From contig DASSDH010000189.1 in NCBI GenBank assembly GCA_035697245.1, positions 1 to 6,560 of the forward strand: a DNA stretch of 6,560 bases, in the 5' to 3' direction. The stretch's first letter is position 1. Every line of letters starts with the position of its first letter. The notes beneath the pieces were generated by a model, which was given only the letters and a program-made list of their open reading frames with translations, did not search any database and was not told the DNA's origin. The position numbers were made by a program, and so were the translations under genes. The DNA is from JACVRX01 sp035697245 (GTDB lineage Bacteria > Actinomycetota > Actinomycetes > Jiangellales > Jiangellaceae). This document shows positions 6,000 through 6,560 of this stretch, piece after piece.

Positions 6000-6049
6000 C
6001 CCACCGACGAAACGTGATGGCGGGCAGACGTCAGGGGCCGTCTGGTGGG
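6000..6049. terminator. Possible bidirectional hairpin between convergent genes
   Basis: CAGACG (6025-6030) and CGTCTG (6039-6044) pair around an 8-nt loop. The outer CCCAC (6000-6004) can pair with GTGGG (6045-6049) across a 20-nt bulge. It lies between a plus-strand gene ending at 5979 and a minus-strand gene ending at 6074. There is no T-run, so the call rests on position and a short stem. Confidence 0.28.
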
Positions 6050-6073
6050 TCGGCCGCGGGCTCGAGCTGCGCC

Positions 6074-6409
6074 TCACCTACCGTACACACCACCCTCGTT
6101 CGGGTCCTGCCCCGGGGCAGGATCGGCCGGTGTGGTGAAGGCGACCCGGAGCAAGCTGGTCAGCTCGGCCGCGTCGACCGAGATCGGCTCCGCCAGTCGG
6201 CCGGGAGGCAACCGGGTGACGACCGGGATGTCGATGACGCGGTCGATCCGATCTCGAAGGGCTGGCGGCACCTCCAGCACCGGCGGCCGATCCACGTTCG
6301 GCCCGAGCCTGGGATCCAGTAACAGGACAGGATCGGTCAGGCGGACCGGATCGACTGCGACCGGGCGGGGGCCAGGGACCCCCCTCCTGCCGCCATCGAA
6401 GTCCGCCAC
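6074..6409 (-). CDS. Hypothetical protein, 111 residues
   Basis: The frame runs from GTG 6409-6407 to TGA at 6074, with an in-frame stop upstream near 6449. Codon third positions are strongly G or C, more so than in the overlapping frames. The product reads as an acidic, Pro-, Val- and Leu-rich soluble protein (DPVRLTDPVLLLDPRLGPN, PPALRDRIDRVIDIPVV, AAELTSLLRVAFTTPADPAP). It has no membrane helix, signal peptide, cysteine or catalytic motif that I recognise. The ribosome binding site is weak, since only G-rich sequence precedes the GTG. The start may also be wrong: another minus frame (6560 to about 6450) looks coding just upstream, so this could be the 3' part of a longer gene split by a frameshift. 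It converges on the small membrane protein gene. No function can be assigned. Confidence 0.5.
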   Translation of the reverse strand: MADFDGGRRGVPGPRPVAVDPVRLTDPVLLLDPRLGPNVDRPPVLEVPPALRDRIDRVIDIPVVTRLPPGRLAEPISVDAAELTSLLRVAFTTPADPAPGQDPNEGGVYGR

Positions 6410-6449
6410 TCCGACCCCGCTTCCGAACCCCCGCCGAGGTCGGATGCTT

Positions 6450-6560
6450 CAGGTCTCGCCCATCGTCCTCCGGCCCACACGAGAAAGCAACCGGTACGTA
6501 GCGTCCGGGCCCGACGACCAAGCGTCTGTTGTCGATGGCAGGAGATGCCGACCGGTCCTC
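6450..6560 (-). CDS. Possible partial coding frame entering from the right edge
   Basis: A minus frame is open from the right edge and includes AIDNRRLVVGPGRYVPVAF and SCGPEDDGRDL, which read like natural protein. The frame stays open to 6078, but beyond about 6420 it becomes an Arg-, Gly- and Pro-rich shadow of the 111-codon gene. A credible reading is that coding passes from this frame to the 6074-6409 frame through an indel around 6410-6450, or that a small separate gene lies here. No family was recognised. The end at 6450 is an estimate. Confidence 0.25.

Noticed and set aside
1..6560. CRISPR array, rRNA, insertion sequence ends or transposase
   Set aside because: No regularly spaced repeats, rRNA motifs, transposase motifs or paired terminal repeats were found on reading the window.

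Overview
This is GC-rich actinomycete DNA (Streptomyces-, Frankia- or Micromonospora-like). Three things point there: the strong G/C bias at third codon positions, the frequent GTG starts, and the two actinobacterial protein families (a membrane-anchored NACHT/STAND NTPase and a DUF4239 protein). The window looks like the right-hand end of an integrated element or defence-type island joined to decayed chromosomal DNA.

Left part (1-4556). A minus-strand reading frame with a very good Shine-Dalgarno sequence runs off the left edge (1-258, tentative). The main occupant is a minus-strand gene of about 1,073 codons (3835 down to 614). It encodes a two-pass membrane-anchored NACHT/STAND P-loop NTPase with a long helical C-terminal region and a terminal cysteine cluster. 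An in-frame TAA at 2816-2818 interrupts it, exactly where the family normally has a tyrosine codon. The frame is otherwise open on both sides, so the gene exists as a 339-codon N-terminal piece and a C-terminal piece of about 718-733 codons. A 17-bp palindrome (3979-3995) lies upstream of its start and could be an operator.

Island edge (4557-5154). A small excisionase-type HTH gene (minus, 4557-4754) is present with no recognisable integrase beside it. A nested inverted repeat (4832-4883) follows, then four TACAC boxes spaced in multiples of about 21 bp (4978-5068). Next comes the 3' part of a tRNA-Lys(CUU), from the anticodon loop onward (5077-5118), and a 15-bp-stem terminator (5121-5154). 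The 5' half of the tRNA is absent. This is the structure expected at the attR end of an element integrated into the tRNA anticodon loop, with the element to the left and chromosome to the right.

Right part (5155-6560). Directly after the tRNA terminator lies a 5'-truncated DUF4239 (bestrophin-like) pseudogene. It can be read only by stepping through at least five single-base indels. Next is a small three-helix membrane protein whose first codons are out of frame by one base at a C-run (5722-5725). A convergent minus-strand hypothetical gene (6074-6409) follows, and another partly credible minus frame reaches the right edge.

Together the parts suggest a mobile element that delivered a STAND-type sensor or defence ATPase, lost its integrase or has it outside the window, and is now decaying along with its insertion site. 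The cluster of single-base indels at 5360-5725 could instead reflect base-call errors. Raw-read support would separate these explanations.
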